8,344 nucleotides of DNA from an uncultured Clostridia bacterium (lineage in GTDB: Bacteria > Bacillota > Clostridia > Christensenellales > UBA1242): positions 1-8,344 of the forward strand of contig CALCWV010000040.1 in the NCBI GenBank assembly GCA_937907645.1, written 5' to 3'. How positions within the stretch are numbered: position 1 is the first letter of the stretch; every line of letters begins with the position of its first letter. Below the pieces are notes generated by a model that had not been told where the DNA came from, did no database searches, and saw only the letters and a list, made by a program, of their open reading frames with translations. A program made the position numbers and the translations under genes. This document shows, piece by piece, positions 7,201 through 8,344 of this stretch.

Positions 7201-8079
7201 ATGAAAGAATTGTTTAAGGGCACTTGCGTTGCCTTAATTACTCCCTTTAAAAGAGGAAAGATTGATTATACTCGACTTGAAGATATGATTGAATTTCAGA
7301 TTTTCGCTGGTACATCTGCAATCCTCATTTTGGGAACAACTGGAGAAAGCCCAACGGTAACCTATGAAGAGAGAGTCAGTATGATGAAATTCTGCAAAGA
7401 AAAGATAGACGGCAGATGTCTTATGCTAGTCGGTGCGGGCAGCAATTCAACAAAGACCTCGATCGAACTTTGTAGGACGGCAGAAAGCTATGGAGCAGAC
7501 GGTCTTCTTGTTGTAACGCCATATTACAATAAGTGCAATCAAGAAGGCTTGTATGAACACTACAAAGCGGTTGCTGGCAGCGTAAAAATTCCAATTATCA
7601 TGTACAACGTGCCATCTAGAACAGGTGTAAATATTGAGCCCCAAACAGCCGAAAAACTTTCACATATTAAAAATATAGTCGGAATTAAAGAAGCAAATTC
7701 TGACAAAAATCATATTGACGAGATGTTAAAAGCTCTTTGTGGAAAGATAGCCGTCTACAGTGGGAATGACGATTTAAACTACTATTTCCTTGAGAGAAAC
7801 GCCAGCGGAATAATTAGTGTGACAGCTAATCTTTTTCCCGAGCTTGTGTGCGAAATGGTTGATGAATTTTATGCGGGACATAAGGAATCTGCACTGACAA
7901 TGCATGAGAGTTTGCAGGGCGTAAACCACGCAATGTTTGTGGATACAAATCCCATTCCCGTGAAATATGGAGCTAGCTACTTGCACCTTTGCGAAAATGA
8001 ACTTCGCCTGCCACTCACACCTTTGCCAGTAGAGAAAAAGGGAATAGTGGAAAAGGAAATTGACAAATTAATTTACTAA
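7201..8079 (+). CDS. dapA: 4-hydroxy-tetrahydrodipicolinate synthase
   Basis: DapA condenses pyruvate with aspartate semialdehyde in the cytoplasm, the first committed step to diaminopimelate and lysine. The protein is a TIM barrel of the DapA/NanA Schiff-base aldolase family. With the start at 7201 it has 292 residues, the same length as E. coli DapA. Conserved landmarks in order: the GTTGE pyruvate-binding loop with Thr46-Thr47, PYYNK with Tyr108-Tyr109, YNVPSRTG with Tyr135 and the substrate-binding Arg140, GIKEA with the Schiff-base Lys163, and NPIPVK near the C-terminus, which favours DapA over sialate or KDG aldolases. All expected active-site residues are present. Starts at 7195 (294 residues) or 7183 (298 residues) are possible; 7201 fits family length and N-terminus best. 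One oddity is Cys112-Asn113 after PYYNK, where Pro-Thr or Pro-Ser is common. The gene stands alone here, divergent from the giant gene and ending at a hairpin. No other dap genes are in view. Confidence 0.95.
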   Translation: MKELFKGTCVALITPFKRGKIDYTRLEDMIEFQIFAGTSAILILGTTGESPTVTYEERVSMMKFCKEKIDGRCLMLVGAGSNSTKTSIELCRTAESYGADGLLVVTPYYNKCNQEGLYEHYKAVAGSVKIPIIMYNVPSRTGVNIEPQTAEKLSHIKNIVGIKEANSDKNHIDEMLKALCGKIAVYSGNDDLNYYFLERNASGIISVTANLFPELVCEMVDEFYAGHKESALTMHESLQGVNHAMFVDTNPIPVKYGASYLHLCENELRLPLTPLPVEKKGIVEKEIDKLIY

Positions 8080-8080
8080 G

Positions 8081-8112
8081 AAAAAATAGGGTTATGATAG
8101 CCCTATTTTTTT
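8081..8112. terminator. Bidirectional hairpin terminator between dapA and the deacetylase gene
   Basis: The arms at 8081-8091 (aaaaaataggg) and 8101-8111 (ccctatttttt) are perfect 11-base complements, extendable inwards by T-A, A-T and a wobble pair. On the plus strand the right arm ends in seven Ts, as expected for an intrinsic terminator two bases after the dapA stop. On the minus strand the structure ends in six Ts, so it can also stop transcripts of the converging gene. It overlaps that gene's last six codons and stop. Confidence 0.85.
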
Positions 8113-8344
8113 GAAAAATTCATAAGTTGACAGCGTCCCAGTTCTATTAAAACGGCCTATATACTGCAATTTTGATGCATTTCCAAATTCAAACTTGTTA
8201 ATTTTCTCGTTGCAAGTAAGGAAAGCTTTAAATCCGCAATCACTTAGTATCTTAAGGCTTTCTTTTGAATATTTTCCAAATGGGAAAGCAAAAACATTTG
8301 ATGTAAATCCGCACTCTTTTTCAAACTTATCTTGAAGTTTCATG
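8092..8344 (-). CDS. Polysaccharide deacetylase (NodB/CE4 type), C-terminal fragment
   Basis: Only the last 83 codons are in the window; the gene continues past the right edge. CE4 esterases remove N- or O-acetyl groups from glycans such as peptidoglycan, chitin oligomers or poly-GlcNAc, usually outside the cell and with a metal. The visible part has the family signature F-A-F-P-F-G-K-Y about 20 residues in. A helix leading to C-G-F-K-A-F-L-T follows, then I-G-R-F-N-R-T near the end, matching the terminal third of NodB domains of the xAYPFG class. The metal-binding motifs (TFDD and H-x3-H) would be encoded off-window, so activity and substrate cannot be judged. The ATG at 8343 is almost surely an internal Met, since a domain starting there would lack most of its fold. 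The gene converges on dapA with 12 bases between the stops. The family call is fairly secure; the substrate is unknown. Confidence 0.8.
   Translation of the reverse strand, partial: MKLQDKFEKECGFTSNVFAFPFGKYSKESLKILSDCGFKAFLTCNEKINKFEFGNASKLQYIGRFNRTGTLSTYEFFKKIGLS

Noticed and set aside
7447..7986. Two short minus-strand ORFs (7447-7644 and 7774-7986)
   Set aside because: Both are antisense to the well-supported dapA coding region and resemble no family I know.
8341..8343. ATG at the right edge as the true start of a small 83-residue protein
   Set aside because: The sequence begins in the middle of a NodB domain and would lack its metal-binding motifs; it is an internal Met of a longer gene.

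Overview
The window is AT-rich and reads as a low-GC Gram-positive (Firmicutes/Bacillota or a Mollicutes-related gut lineage; this placement is inference). The standard genetic code is in use: no TGA interrupts any of the three genes, and all 11 Trp codons in the large gene are TGG. A mycoplasma-type code is therefore not supported. The presence of dapA suggests a cell that makes diaminopimelate or lysine and so has a peptidoglycan wall.

Layout. (1) Positions 1-6866, minus strand: one uninterrupted reading frame of at least 2288 codons that starts at 6866 and runs off the left edge with no stop. I checked every in-frame triplet and found none. It has a good Shine-Dalgarno, a plausible promoter and a clear N-terminal signal peptide. 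The rest looks like a giant secreted or surface protein, rich in Tyr/Ser/Thr/Asn and poor in Cys, built from divergent Ig-like beta-sandwich modules. It fills more than 80% of the window, and because neither its stop nor its C-terminus is present it is easily missed by tools that require a complete ORF. (2) Positions 6867-7200: an extremely AT-rich divergent intergenic region with the promoter of the giant gene, a 14-nt direct repeat and AT-only inverted repeats. (3) Positions 7201-8079, plus strand: dapA, 4-hydroxy-tetrahydrodipicolinate synthase, intact with all catalytic residues. (4) Positions 8081-8112: a hairpin flanked by A/T tracts that can terminate transcription from both sides. (5) Positions 8092-8344, minus strand: the C-terminal part of a polysaccharide deacetylase (NodB/CE4 type) whose 5' end lies beyond the right edge.

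How the genes relate. The giant gene and dapA are transcribed divergently from a shared AT-rich region. dapA converges on the deacetylase gene, with 12 bases between stop codons and a shared terminator. All three touch the cell envelope (surface protein, a peptidoglycan precursor step, glycan deacetylation), but the layout shows no common operon, so functional coupling is not demonstrated. I saw no tRNA, rRNA, CRISPR array, insertion sequence or known riboswitch.
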